From assembly GCA_028752905.1 (NCBI GenBank), contig JAQNBH010000017.1, positions 36,955,101 through 37,019,100 on the forward strand: DNA of 64,000 bases, in the 5' to 3' direction. Source of the DNA: Cladorhizidae sp. MBARI D1340-BT2. Lineage: Eukaryota; Porifera; Demospongiae; Poecilosclerida; Cladorhizidae. The notes under the pieces are model-generated. The model worked only from the letters and a program-made list of their open reading frames with translations. It searched no databases and was not told the DNA's origin. The translations under genes and the position numbers were made by a program. Within the stretch, counting starts at the first letter, position 1. Each line of letters begins with the position of its first letter. Shown here piece by piece: positions 1 to 33,500 of the stretch.

Positions 1-997
1 AAACTATTCTTCTTGATGTCATGAATGTGGTAGTTGGTGCTTGATATGATCCGACTCCTGACATTATTCTCTATATAGAAATAACTTCAGATGCTATTGC
101 CAAGACTATACAAAGCCATTTACACTCATCCAGCAAGTGTTTGTCTAATCTGGCCACTGTCTTCCTTGAAGTAAGCCAAGAAGACAGACCAAAGTGATAT
201 TATTATGCAGTTGTCGATCACTGTTGCATTATTCATAGCTTGGGTTTGACTGCCACAGTGAGTTAGTGTTTGGTGCATATAGTTGGCAACAACATATGTA
301 GCCCATATGGCCAGCCAGGCTTGTGTGTGGTTTAGTGGAGATTGGTACCTCTATAGATCCCCACTGCCGGGGCTAGGAGGTGGTATGAGGTCAGAGTTTA
401 TCTGGAGAGGGACCTATACTTGCATCATTTCATCACCTTGTGTTTCGTTGTTGTTGGATTTTATTTTATTTTAACACATTTTATATCAAAATGCATTGAG
501 AAATTGTAGGGTAGTCATGTAGATGTGTAGTATATAGTCACGATGGAAATAATCAATGAACAAGACAGAGGGTAGTCCATGTAGGTGTGTAGTAATCATG
601 ATGGAAATAATCAATGAACAAGACGGTAGTCCATGTAGGTGTGTGGTAATCACGATGGAAATAATCAATGAACAAGACTTGTCCGGTGCTCATCTTCATA
701 TTGTCTTCCTCGCTCGCATCAAGTCTGCAGTCTGGTCTTTACTTCTTTAACTTACTCATCAGTAATTGAAGTCAAGGGGGGACAGTTGCATTTTTAATTA
801 AAAAACTACAACAAAATGTGTGGTTACCACTTTATGGCTCCATAGATTCTGTAAACTTCATGGTATAGACCTGATATATAGCTCAAAAGATAGGTCTCTG
901 TGTGCTCTCTTTTGATACTAATCATAGGTATAACTATAGGCAAGTTACTGGATCTAAAGTGGAGGGAACTTCAAAACCTGAATGCCTGATTTTGCCA
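1..997. other. No gene recognised; short tandem repeat inside
   Basis: AT-rich unique-looking sequence. From about 507 to 680 a unit of roughly 55-60 bp (core GTAGTCCATGTAGGTGTGT, then GATGGAAATAATCAATGAAC) occurs about three times. Confidence 0.7.
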
Positions 998-1097
998 NNN
1001 NNNNNNNNNNNNNNNNNNNNNNNNNNNNNNNNNNNNNNNNNNNNNNNNNNNNNNNNNNNNNNNNNNNNNNNNNNNNNNNNNNNNNNNNNNNNNNNNN
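998..1097. other. Assembly gap (100 N)
   Basis: Exactly 100 N, the usual placeholder for a gap of unknown size. The sequence on either side may not be contiguous. Confidence 0.99.
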
Positions 1098-2040
1098 CTC
1101 TGCTGATACAGAATCAGTAAAACTCAAAGGAGAGATGTGTTGGTCGTAGAGGAGAGAGAACTGGCTAGTGAGCAGGAGAGAGACCTTTGCTGGACATTAT
1201 GGAACAGTCCACAAGTTCCAGACGTCCTACATAGGGAAGGTTGTGTCAGTACTGGACATGCACGGAGGAGCTTTCACTTCTCTATTGAGACTAAGTTCTG
1301 TCTCCTCCACTGACTATGCAGCAAATTCCCTGACAGTATATACATCATGATGCTGGAATGGGATATGGTTTAGGGCTTAGGGAAAACACCCGGAAAAATG
1401 CTAGTGCCATCCTTTTGAGAGCCACTTAAGATTGCATTGCAGAACTCCCCCCCCCCCTAAACATCTCAACTAAAATTCACATTGGCAGCTTCTTAGCAAA
1501 AGGACTCTCAATGTGACTTGAATCATGCGTCAAGATCGGGGCAGGGCTCCCCTCCCCAGCTTATAAGTGATTACATATTTACATATCAGACTGTCAGTAC
1601 ATAACTACCTACTAAGTATTAGACTATATGTAGTAGTTTCATGCACAAACTCATACAGAATAATGACAGCTACTATTAATCCCACCCCTAGTCTTAATAG
1701 GTGAAGTAGTTGTTCCTCAAGATGTTATAGATGGTCTAGTTATCCTACTAAGTGATGCACCGTATATTCTCTAATAGGAACCATGGTTACCATTTAGTCT
1801 ACCTGGGATTACTATTGGAAGGGTGATTGCAGTTGTGAAGGACCTGTTTGGAGGACTTGTAATCATTTGGATTCTTGTGGCTGAGTAATGCCACTTTGGA
1901 ACAGAAGTCAGGGGTTCAAATCCCTGCTTATGCCCAGAATATCCCCCCCCCCCCCCCCCCCCGGCGTAAGTTCAATGAGCAATTATTTGGGTGTGTCTTA
2001 TTGCAATTTGCCTCCAGGCTACAGTTGGAAGGTACCAATT
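1098..2040. other. No confirmed gene; tRNA-like motif and single diverged minisatellite unit
   Basis: Several short open frames lie just after the gap (1168-1350) and none is recognised. A unit resembling the downstream 45-bp repeat occurs once at about 1700-1755. Poly-C runs lie at 1447-1458 and 1945-1962. Confidence 0.5.
1868..1936 (+). other. tRNA-like A-box/B-box sequence, possible SINE head or tRNA pseudogene
   Basis: TGGCTGAGTAAT resembles a Pol III A box and GGTTCAAATCC a B box, with a CAGGG/CCCTG stem around the latter. The spacing is short and no clean cloverleaf forms. Confidence 0.35.
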
Positions 2041-2044
2041 GAGA

Positions 2045-2950
2045 CTCAGCTACAATTAGATGTTGTAGATGGTCGAGTTCTCCTGCTAGGTGGAGAAGTT
2101 CTTAGATGTTGCAGATGGTCAAGTTCTCCTGCTAAGTGGAGAAGTCCTTAGATGTTACAGATGGCGAGTTCTCCTGCTAAGTGGAGAAGTTCTTAGATGT
2201 TGCAGATGGCGAGTTCTCCTGCTAGGTGGAGAAGTTCTTAGATGTTGCAGATGGCGAGTTCTCCTGCTAAGTGGAGAAGTTCTTAGATGTTGCAGATGGC
2301 GAGTTCTCCTGCTAGGTGGAGAAGTTCTTAGATGTTGCAGATGGCGAGTTCTCCTGCTAAGTGGAGAAGTTCTTAGATGTTGCAGATGGCGAGTTCTCCT
2401 GCTAAGTGGAGAAGTTCTTAGATGTTGCAGATGGCGAGTTCTCCTGCTAAGTGGAGAAGTTCTTAGATGTTGCAGATGGCGAGTTCTCCTGCTAAGTGGA
2501 GAAGTTCTTAGATGTTGCAGATGGCGAGTTCTCCTGCTAGTTCTTAGATGTTGCAGATGGCGAGTTCTCCTGCTAGTTCTTAGATGTTGCAGATGGTCAA
2601 GTTCTGCTGCTAAGTGGAGAAGTTCTTAGATGTTACAGATGGCGAGTTCTCCTGCTAAGTGTAGAAGTTCTTAGATGTTGCAGATGGTCAAGTTCTCCTG
2701 CTAGGTGGAGAAGTTCTTAGATGTTGCAGATGGCGAGTTCTCCTGCTAAGTGGAGAAGTTCTTAGATGTTGCAGATGGCGAGTTCTCCTGCTAGGTGGAG
2801 AAGTTCTTAGATGTTGCAGATGGCGAGTTCTCCTGCTAGGTGGAGAAGTTCTTAGATGTTGCAGATGGCGAGTTCTCCTGCTAGGTGGAGAAGTTCTTAG
2901 ATGTTGCAGATGGCGAGTTCTCCTGCTAGTTCTCAGATGTTGCAGGTGTT
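2045..2950. repeat. 45-bp minisatellite, about 19 copies
   Basis: Unit contains TTAGATGTTGCAGATGGCGA and GTTCTCCTGCTAAGTGGAGA. The period is a multiple of three, so it produces a spurious 15-residue-repeat frame. Two shortened units lie near 2540-2580. Confidence 0.97.
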
Positions 2951-3124
2951 GCAGTTCAAAGGCCTAGACACACTACACAAACAATCTAGATAAAGAAGTG
3001 GCTCCAATTCACATTTATTTACACTACTCGGGATGTTATTTTGGCACCACATGTATCAACAGTTACAATAAACAATCATTGAGTGATCTTCATCATAGGA
3101 CTGATGTTGCTGAGAGAAGAGGAT

Positions 3125-3655
3125 TTGGCGCTAGAGGAGTGTGTCCCGTGGAACTAGACAGGCACTGAATGCTGCTCTGCTGGCGCTAGAGGAGTGTGTC
3201 CCGTGGGACTAGACAGGCACTGAATGCTGCTCTGCTGGTGTCCGGTGGAACTAGACAGGCACTGAATGCTGCTCTGCTGGTGCTAGAGGAGTGTGTCCCG
3301 TGGAACTAGACAGGCACTGAATGCTGCTCTGCTGGTGCTGGAGGAGTGTGTCCCGTGGACTACACAGGCACTGAATGCTGCTCTGCTGGTGCTAGAGGAG
3401 TGTGTCCTGTGGAACTACACAGGCACTGAATGCTGCTCTGCTGGTGCTAAAGGAGTGTGTCCCGTGGACTACACAGGTACTGAATGCTGCTCTGCTGGCT
3501 CTAGAGGAGTGTGTCCCGTGGAACTACACAGGCACTGAATGCTGCTCTGCTGGTGCTAGAGGAGTGTGTCCTGTGGAACTACACAGGTACTGAATGCTGC
3601 TCTGCTGGTTCTAGAGGAGTGTGTCCCGTGGACTACACAGGCACTGAATGCTACT
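3125..3655. repeat. 53-55-bp minisatellite, about 10 copies
   Basis: Unit contains GAGGAGTGTGTCCCGTGGA and CAGGCACTGAATGCTGCTCT, with two-base length variants and one truncated unit. Confidence 0.95.
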
Positions 3656-3831
3656 CTGCAAATGGCAGACCAATGGAACGTGTTAATCACTCGTCATCTT
3701 CATGCTTTAGTTGTCATGGAGATGCTCACCACAATAGCTGCACAGGCAATATGCTAGAAATGCCTGTCCTAAATGCTCCTATAGAGAGAGAGTCGAGAGC
3801 CAGCAGCTTTGAGGAAAGCAAATGAATAACC

Positions 3832-4702
3832 AGAGCTATCAGTCAGAGCTGGCTAAGATTCAGAGCTAGCAGTCAAAGCTGGCTAAGATTCAGAGCTATC
3901 AGTCAAAGCTGGCTAAGATTCAGAGCTAGCAGTCAGAGCTGGCTAAGATTCAGAGCTAGCAGTCAAAGCTGGCTAAGATTCAGAGCTAGCAGTCAGAGCT
4001 GGCTAAGATTCAGAGCTAGCAGTCAAAGCTGGCTAAGATTCAGAGCTAGCAGTCAGAGCTGGCTAAGATTCAGAGCTAGCAGTCAAAGCTGGCTAAGATT
4101 CAGAGCTAGCAGTCAGAGCTGGCTAAGATTCAGAGCTAGCAGTCAAAGCTGGCTAAGATTCAGAGCTAGCAGTCAGAGCTGGCTAAGATTCAGAGCTAGC
4201 AGTCAGAGCTGGCTAAGATTCAGAGCTAGCAGTCAAAGCTGGCTAAGATTCAGAGCTAGCAGTCAGAGCTGGCTAAGATTCAGAGCTAGCAGTCAGAGCT
4301 GGCTAAGATTCAGAGCTAGCAGTCAGAGCTGGCTAAGATTCAGAGCTAGCAGTCAGAGCTGGCTAAGATTCAGAGCTAGCAGTCAAAGCTGGCTAAGATT
4401 CAGAGCTAGCAGTCAGAGCTGGCTAAGATTCAGAGCTAGCAGTCAAAGCTGGCTAAGATTCAGAGCTAGCAGTCAGAGCTGGCTAAGATTCAGAGCTAGC
4501 AGTCAAAGCTGGCTAAGATTCAGAGCTAGCAGTCAAAGCTGGCTAAGATTCAGAGCTAGCAGTCAGAGCTGGCTAAGATTCAGAGCTAGCAGTCAGAGCT
4601 GGCTAAGATTCAGAGCTAGCAGTCAGAGCTGGCTAAGATTCAGAGCTAGCAGTCAAAGCTGGCTAAGATTCAGAGCTAGCAGTCAGAGCTGGCTAAGATT
4701 CT
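3832..4702. repeat. 30-bp minisatellite, about 29 copies
   Basis: Unit AGAGCTAGCAGTCAGAGCTG plus GCTAAGATTC. An A/G variant (AGTCAAAGCT or AGTCAGAGCT) alternates in the first third, suggesting amplification as a 60-bp dimer. Confidence 0.97.
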
Positions 4703-5040
4703 TATGCAAGCTGAGCAATAGCTAAGCTGAATACTTCTTCACCAATCCAAGTAGCTATGTGTATAGCTAGTACAGGCTTCCAGAATGCTACTAACCTTCA
4801 GAAAACTGTCGTTGCTAACAGCAACCATTGAAATGGCATCTTCCTGTTCACATGCACTCGTGATAGAGCTCATGACACATTCCCTAAACCTGCTCAGATC
4901 GATCTTGAACTACTACCTACCTACTGAAGTGGCTCAATACTTAAATGCTTAAATGCAGCCATTTGATCAATTAATTAGAGTGGATGTGTATGAGCGGAGC
5001 AAGTTTGGGATGCATTCAAGTTGGAGTTTCCCCCCTTTAG
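4703..5040. other. No gene recognised
   Basis: Unique-looking AT-rich sequence between the 30-bp array and the dispersed repeat copy. Confidence 0.6.
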
Positions 5041-5059
5041 TGCAGAGACCTTTTACCTA

Positions 5060-5500
5060 TTAAACACCATAAGCGCCAAATGACACCAACAGGAACATCA
5101 TTGGAGCAAAAAATAAATCGAAGAATTTGAACTTTGCGCTCATTATTTGTATGCACATGTCCGATAGATAGACTTCCCCATTCATTTTATTTTAAAAATT
5201 GCTTCTGATTGGACAGGGCAAACGAGTTTATTTTTAATGGCAGACAATCGCAACTGCCTTCGGGAACTCTCTCTTGCCGGCTTTAGCTACATTTCCTGCA
5301 CAGGCACCTAAGCTTACCAGGAATCATTCTGAATTCCTTCGCTCTTGAGCTAGGAGGTGCTGCTGGATGGATTTCTTTTCTTTGCTGTGAGTTTGGCTGT
5401 AGACATAATATAGCGACGTAGCGTTGCCTAGCTCTTGTTTGCTCCCTTCAACAGCTCCTTCAACAGCTGATTCTTATAAAACTTCAAGTTCCATTCTGAA
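5060..5500 (+). repeat. Dispersed repeat family, copy 1
   Basis: Shares ordered blocks with 38390-38850 and 60990-61400, including AATGGCAGACAATCGCAACT, AGCTTACCAGGAATCATTCT and GAATTCCTTCGCTCTTGAGC. No terminal repeats or coding capacity were recognised. Confidence 0.85.
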
Positions 5501-6140
5501 CAAAACAAAACCAAAAAAATTGCAGTAAAAATGCAATTATTATAACAAACCGAAAATACGTTAAGCTGTTTCGGAGTGGCAGACCAAAATCCACCCACTC
5601 CAGTGCTTGTGAAAATAATTACTACGCTAGCTTCTTACTATGCTAGCTTCTCAATAATCAACTTGCAGGTCACTCTAGAGAGAGAGAGTAAATTTAATTG
5701 GGAAGGTCGTAATTTCATTGTCAACTGAGAGTTCTCTGAGAGAACAAGCATATAACAATAAAAGCAGTATACAGCTCGATCTCCGACTTCTGGCAGGTTT
5801 ATTGAAATGTTGAGATATGTCATTAGATGTATGTTGTGGCCTGATCTGCGAAAACCAACCATATGTGTAGCGAATTTTGAAAGAAACCCCCTCAGATAAA
5901 AAACCCTCAGATAATGATATAATAAGTAACCACGATGTTTAAACTGCGAGTTCTAGACAGACCAGATTTGCAGCCTCCTATATATTATATATTACTCTTT
6001 GTTACATACTCTCGTTTCATCCCTTACCACATAATACTAAGAAATCTTGCACTAAAGGCATTGCTAATATTCAAATATCCATAAACTATCTAGGTGCCAC
6101 ATCACGCGTAGTGCAATAACTCGAGTAAGAAGCTGCTGAG
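5501..6140. other. No gene recognised
   Basis: AT-rich sequence upstream of the possible small plus-strand gene. It would hold that gene's promoter if the gene is real. Confidence 0.5.
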
Positions 6141-8214
6141 ATGTCCTTCTTGGATCTATTCATGGCAGTGTTAAAATCAGCGCTAGTAATTTGGTATTCT
6201 CTATCCCTAGCAAAGACAAGGCAGGTTAACAAAACAAGAGCTGCAAGGTCTACAGAACCTTCCTCAGCACTTAGCACGGAAAAGGAAACAGCCTGTAAAT
6301 CCGGTAAGTATAAACTGACTGTTTTGGGCCCTAGTTAGCAGCCCCCCGTGCTTACAAACGGCACAGATGTTGAGGGGAAGAATTCTTTTGACATTTGCTG
6401 CAGGGGGAAAAAATTGAAAAAAGGGAAAAAATGTGTACAAAATGTAGGAATAATAATCTCGCTATGCAGCCCCCCCCCCCTCCCCCTGCAAATCCGATCG
6501 CGATCACATATTATACAGTTCTCTTCAGAAACTTGACAGGGTTAAAATTGATTATCCAAGTATATATTAATTTCTGGGAGGAGCAAAATCATATTGGGGG
6601 AAGTGGGTGGACCTGGATGCCACTTCAAAACTTTTAATTCCTAAACCCGTGGTACACGAGAGGAGGCACAGTAAGAATAGCACACCTGCGGGGTAATCCA
6701 CAAGCCCCCCCCCCCCCCCCCCCCCCCCACACACACAGAGTTAAAAATTCAGGATCCATCCCTAAAACTGGCATACCTAATAACTGTGAAAATTGACCCC
6801 CACATAACTCCCCCCCCCCCCACACACACATAACTTCAAGGTCTATCTATCCCTCCCCACATAACTTCAAGATCATGCATCTCTCTCCCTTCCTCTTCCC
6901 CCACATAACTTCAAGATCATGCATCTCTCTCCCTTCCTCTTCCCCCACATAACTTCAAGATCTCTCCCTTCCTCTTCCCCCACATAACTTCAAGATCATG
7001 CATCTCTCTCCCATCCTCTTCCCCCACATAACTTCAAGATCATGCATCTCTCTCCCATCCTCTTCCCCCACATAACTTCAAGATCATGCATCTCTCTCCC
7101 ATCCTCTTCCCCCACATAACTTCAAGATCTCTCCCTTCCTCTTCCCCCACATAACTTCAAGATCATGCATCTCTCTCCCATCCTCTTCCCCCACATAACT
7201 TCAAGATCATGCATCTCTCTCCCATCCTCTTCCCCCACATAACTTCAAGATCTCTCCCTTCCTCTTCCCCCACATAACTTCAAGATCATGCATCTCTCTC
7301 CCATCTTCTTCCCCCACATAACTTCAAGATCATGCATCTCTCTCCCATCCTCTTCCCCCACATAACTTCAAGATCATGCATCTCTCTCCCATCCTCTTCC
7401 CCCACATAACTTCAAGATCTCTCCCTTCCTCTTCCCCCACATAACTTCAAGATCATGCATCTCTCTCCCATCCTCTTCCCCCACATAACTTCAAGATCAT
7501 GCATCTCTCTCCCATCCTCTTCCCCCACATAACTTCAAGATCATGCATCTCTCTCCCTTCCTCTTCCCCCACATAACTTCAAGATCATGCATCTCTCTCC
7601 CTTCCTCTTCCCCCACATAACTTCAAGATCATGCATCTCTCTCCCATCCTCTTCCCCCATATAACTTCAAGATCATGCATCTCTCTCCCTTCCTCTTCCC
7701 CCACATAACTTCAAGTTCATGCATCTCTCTCCCATCCTCTTCCCCCACATAACTTCAAGATCATGCATCTCTCTCCCTTCCTCTTCCCCCACATAACTTC
7801 AAGATCATGCATCTCTCTCCCTTCCTCTTCCCCCACATAACTTCAAGATCTTGCATCTCTCTCCCATCCTCTTCCCCCACATAACTTCAAGATCATGCAT
7901 CTCTCTCCCTTCCTCTTCCCCCACGTAACTTCAAGATCATGCATCTCTCTCCCTTCCTCTTCCCCCACATAACTGGTGCACATGAAGTCCCTTTCCTCCA
8001 TAAAAATGGCTGAAAGACAAAAATACACCAACTCTTCCAGTGCACGCGCACAACTAAAAGCAGTTGGTAAGGATCATCATCCAAGAAAGTCATCGATGAT
8101 GCAGTCAGGCTAATGCACATGTTACACTATGAATACAACACGCTGAGTTATGCTGCTCAATTTGTAGAGTTCAAGCTCCTGAGAAATGACTACCAAGTCC
8201 AGAGGAGACTATAG
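6141..8214 (+). CDS. Possible two-exon gene for a 101-residue membrane or secreted protein
   Basis: Exon 1 (6141-6303) starts MSFLDLFMAVLKSALVIWYS, a hydrophobic signal-anchor-like segment, and ends before the strong donor GTAAGT. Exon 2 (8072-8214), after GGTAAG, encodes a charged helix (SSSKKVIDDAVRLMHMLHYE, then QFVEFKLLRNDYQVQRRL) and TAG, with matching phase 1. The intron is almost entirely the 44-bp minisatellite. No family is recognised, and the exon 2 acceptor is weak. Confidence 0.35.
6700..6830. repeat. Poly-C and CA tracts
   Basis: Two long C homopolymer runs, each followed by short (CA)n. Confidence 0.9.
6835..7972. repeat. 44-bp minisatellite with a 35-bp short form, about 26 copies
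   Basis: Unit contains CCCCCACATAACTTCAAGAT and CATGCATCTCTCTCCCATCC. The short form lacks CATGCATCT and recurs every few units. Confidence 0.97.
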
Positions 8215-8529
8215 CTGATATTCTTCTGTTTGGTTGGTGGAGTTCGTGCAGCTTTAAGGAGGTTGTGGCTGACCCTACACAGGTACGGTCCACAGAGCAA
8301 GATTTGGGTGTGTGCTGATATGTGTAGTGGCACAACAAGAGCAAATAAGTTAAAAGTGTTTAAAACTGGAGTCCTAAAGCTCCGAGGAAGGCATGGGCCT
8401 CCATCACTCCATCACTCAATTATAATACATAAACAAACACACAGAAACAAAAACAACTTGAAATAAGAACAAAGTCATGGAGACCACAACCATTTTTTAA
8501 AATGGTAAAGGGTCTTCCAACATTTTTGT

Positions 8530-8735
8530 TCTTGCGGTATTCTTGGCTATGATGGGTTTCCAGGGCTAGGAATATTTTTTGCCTTACTAGGGCTAGGGAT
8601 TTCTAGGGCAGGGAATATTCTAGAGCCTTGCTAGGGCAAGGAATATTCTAAAGCCTTGTTAGGGTCTCTAGGGTACAGCCTTGCTAGGGCTAAGGGTTTC
8701 TAGGGCTAGGAGCCTTGCTTAGGGACATTCTAGGC
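8530..8735. repeat. Degenerate CTAGGGCTAGGG-type repeat
   Basis: Irregular repeats of TTGCTAGGGCTAGG and GGAATATTCTA just downstream of the predicted LDLRAP1 stop. Confidence 0.7.
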
Positions 8736-8816
8736 CTGGTATTCCAGAGCTTGGAACAGGAATAGGGCTAGAACTAGAAACCAATGAGATACTTCCAAAT
8801 ACTTGCCCCAGGAATG

Positions 8817-30194
<21,378 letters not shown>

Positions 30195-30438
30195 TCCAAC
30201 TCCTTACAAAACACAGCTTCACTTTTTACGGCCTGCCTATGCGCACTATGTAACTTTTCATCTACCGTTCCGTCTGCTCCAGCCTGTGGGGGTGTGGCTG
30301 CCTGCAACCACAAACGAAGAAATGGTCGGCAACATTACAACCCTTCGCACGCACGCGCAACCAGCTAGTAACTAAACCACTCCTACTTTACACAATTTCA
30401 GTGAAGGCGGTAACTGGAACTCTGTCCGAAGTGTTAGG
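30195..30438. promoter_or_regulatory. Head-to-head intergenic region of LDLRAP1 and CFAP298, probable bidirectional promoter
   Basis: Only 244 bp separate the two divergent start codons, so both 5'UTRs and core promoters must fit here unless undetected upstream exons exist. The stretch has several CG dinucleotides (CGCACGCACGCGC around 30346-30358) and no TATA box that I recognise. GGCAAC at 30328-30333 resembles an RFX half-site, of interest because CFAP298 is ciliary, but I see no full X-box. Confidence 0.6.
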
Positions 30439-30577
30439 ATGGTGAAGTTACATATTAAAAAAGGAGACGAGAGTGTTTTCTTGTACGAAACGACAGTACA
30501 AACACCAATTCAGGACCTAATAATACAGCTTGTCAACTTACACAATGGAATTTTGAAAGTGCAGAGATTGTGTCAAG
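30439..30577 (+). CDS. CFAP298: CFAP298 exon 1
   Basis: The ATG at 30439 is in a GGATGG context. It opens 46 codons plus one base, ending before donor GTATAT. It encodes MVKLHIKKGDESVFL through LKVQRLCQ, the conserved N-terminal domain. Confidence 0.96.
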
Positions 30578-33500
30578 GTATATATATAAACTAGGTACCT
30601 ATGCAGGGTTTCGTTTAGAAAATTGTCCAAGGTGGGGAGGGCAACTGGAGGAATCTGGGTTTTGGGTTTTAATGGGGGGGCATGATGGTTAAAGTTTCTA
30701 ATGAATTTTAATACATGTAATACAATTTCCAAGGGGAGGCAAAAAGGTTGCCCCCCCCCCCCCCCCCCTAAATGAAACCCTGCTATGTGACCCATAATAG
30801 AACATAATAGAAACTAGGTGCTTACAGAATTTGAATGGAGATATGTTGTCTATGTTGTCTATGAGGAGGGCAGGGGTAGAGTTTTATTTTGGTTAGGGGG
30901 AGACTTGTGAAGCTCAATAGATGATCATGAGGATGGGGTGTTGAAGGAAGGACGAAAAAATATTCTCTGCTGAAAATACTGCCTTGATTCAAAAGGAATG
31001 CATGTTGTGGTTTCACAAATATGACAAGCCAATCAACTGGTGAAGATTGAGCAAATATCTGGACTACTGGATTTTGTCGGGTAACACTGGAGTAGACCTT
31101 TTCCAGTTGTGTATGTAGAATATTTACTCTATTTCTTTTTCTTACCCACAACTGTGTGACAGAAACCATAGAAAGCTAGTTCTAACAGCCATTGATGTCC
31201 TGAACTATCTTCCTGTGTGTCTGTTTTAGGGTCATTTCATATGAACTCAACCAGAGGTCCCATGGTGACCGACTCAGATTTGGCTCAACTATATGGCTCT
31301 CCAAAAATAGGGGGACACGCCCACTTTTTTGCACTTTTATATTGCAAACAGGGTTTTTTGTAGGCCAATTCCAATATAATCAGAGTTTTGGGCTGAAAAT
31401 TGCTGCCCAGGGTAATTTGGACTAAGGCTTTCATGTAATGGAATTTTCTCCAGCAGAATGAACTTACCACTTGACAGACATCTTCACACATGCTAATGGT
31501 ATTTATTTATTATTATTTTATTTTTTCACTTCTCGGATTGCACAAAAATGAAACTCAGACGATCAAAAATGGACAACAAAAAATCTGGTGAAACATCCCT
31601 CCACTCCTCCCCCCTTCTAGATTGGAGGAACGTGTTCCTAGACCACGTAGATAGGAAGAGGATGTCTTAAGACCCATATAATAGCGGAACATGTTCCAAA
31701 ACCTTAGATTGGAGGAGCATTTCCCTAGACCCCCTCGATTTTAGGAACAAGTCTCAGACCCCCTAGATTGGAGAGGAAAGAACAATCTGGTATACTTGCC
31801 ATATATAGTATAATCAGTAGTACATTTAATGGCATTAACTACCAATCAGCAGGACTATATGATAAAAATATTTACTGGATAATAAATATTTGTGGGGCTC
31901 TAGCTTTTAGGGCTCTAGCTTTTATAGGAATCATCTTTAAACGCTTTAGAATTTTCTAGAGAAGTAACTGTTTGTGATCTGTACTATTTAAGTAGCAGTT
32001 AAGACTTAGACATTCAGTATCAGTTTATAAGAGCGACTTATTTTCTCTCCTTTTCAGGACACCAAGCAATGTTCTGGCTCGTGAGTCCAGTGCATAAAAT
32101 GATCATTTGCATTTAGTTCTGTCCAATGATACGTCACACCCACAATGGGTGTGACATGACTAGATTAGAATGGGTAGGACACTTGTCCATATACAGCAGT
32201 GAAATAACACAAAATGTTGTGAATATCAATTATTAACAGCATCACATGTACCATGCACCACATTGTAGCTGCAAGCCAATTCTAGTATGCTGGTTTTCAT
32301 CATTTTTCCCCCTAGCTAAACTTGAAACCGGTGTTAAGTTACTCTAGTGTATGCCTGGCTTTTGTACTAATGGTTTTGGACACATAGTTTTGGGTAGCTC
32401 TGTCATGAGGTAACATTGGTGTGATAAGCCTGTATGAAGACACGGCAGCAGAGTAAGTGCCCGTCAGAGCTAAGATGGCTGATGGGCCGACAGCAGAGTA
32501 AATCCGTGATCCTCTGTGCTTGCTTGTCCTCGAGTGCAGAAAGTTCCCACCTTCCCAACACAGAGGCTTGCAGTGGTATGGAGTGACCCTTTCGCTGTGT
32601 GCTTGAAGAGTTTAAGTTATGAACAGTGAGAAGCTCACATTGTAGGAGCCAACTGTTCTCACTGCTGGGCCTGCTTGCGTGAGCAGGAGCCACAATGCCT
32701 CGCTGTTCTCACTGCTTGGCCTGCTTGCATAAGCAGGAGCCACAATGCCTCACTGTTCTCACTGCTGGACCTGCTTGCATGAGCAGGAGCCACAATGCCT
32801 CGCGGTTCTCACTGCTGGGCCTGCTTGCATGAGCAGGAGCCACAATGCCTCGCGGTTCTCACTGCTGGGCCTGTTTGCATGAGCAGGAGCCACAATGCCT
32901 CACGGTTCTTGCAGCTTGACCTGAAAATTTATTAGTTCAAGGTTCGCGGTTCTCACTGCTGGGCCTGCTTGCATGAGCAGGAGCCACAATGCCTCACGGT
33001 TCTTGCAGCTTGACCTGAAAATTTATTAGTTCAAGGTTTTGGGAGTGCCAGGAACTAGCTCCCAGAGAGGAATGTACTATCAAGAGGCTGCAACAATAAG
33101 AGCATCTTAATTTTTTTATTCTCATGCTGTGTGGTGTACATATGTATACACCACACACACAAAATCTTCATTCATACATAAGCGGAGTGGTATATGCAAG
33201 AACAAAAATGTTATATTGGATCAATTTGCAAGACTGCATCCATGCAGACCACAACCACTTGGATGGCTCTTGACCATTTAATTAAGATTGCGTATATCAA
33301 TCTTTATAAATTGGTGTGCATGATTTAAATGTCATCTAAGTGATTGTGGTGGACTGTCTCTATTCTTAAGTGATTGTGGTGGGCTGTCTCTATTCTGACA
33401 CATCAGTAGTTGTTTCAAGTTGTTTGGTCAAGTTGTTTGCTTTGTTGTTGTTTCAAGTTGTTTGTTTGGCTTTGTTGTCATTTCAAGTTGTTTGTTTGGC

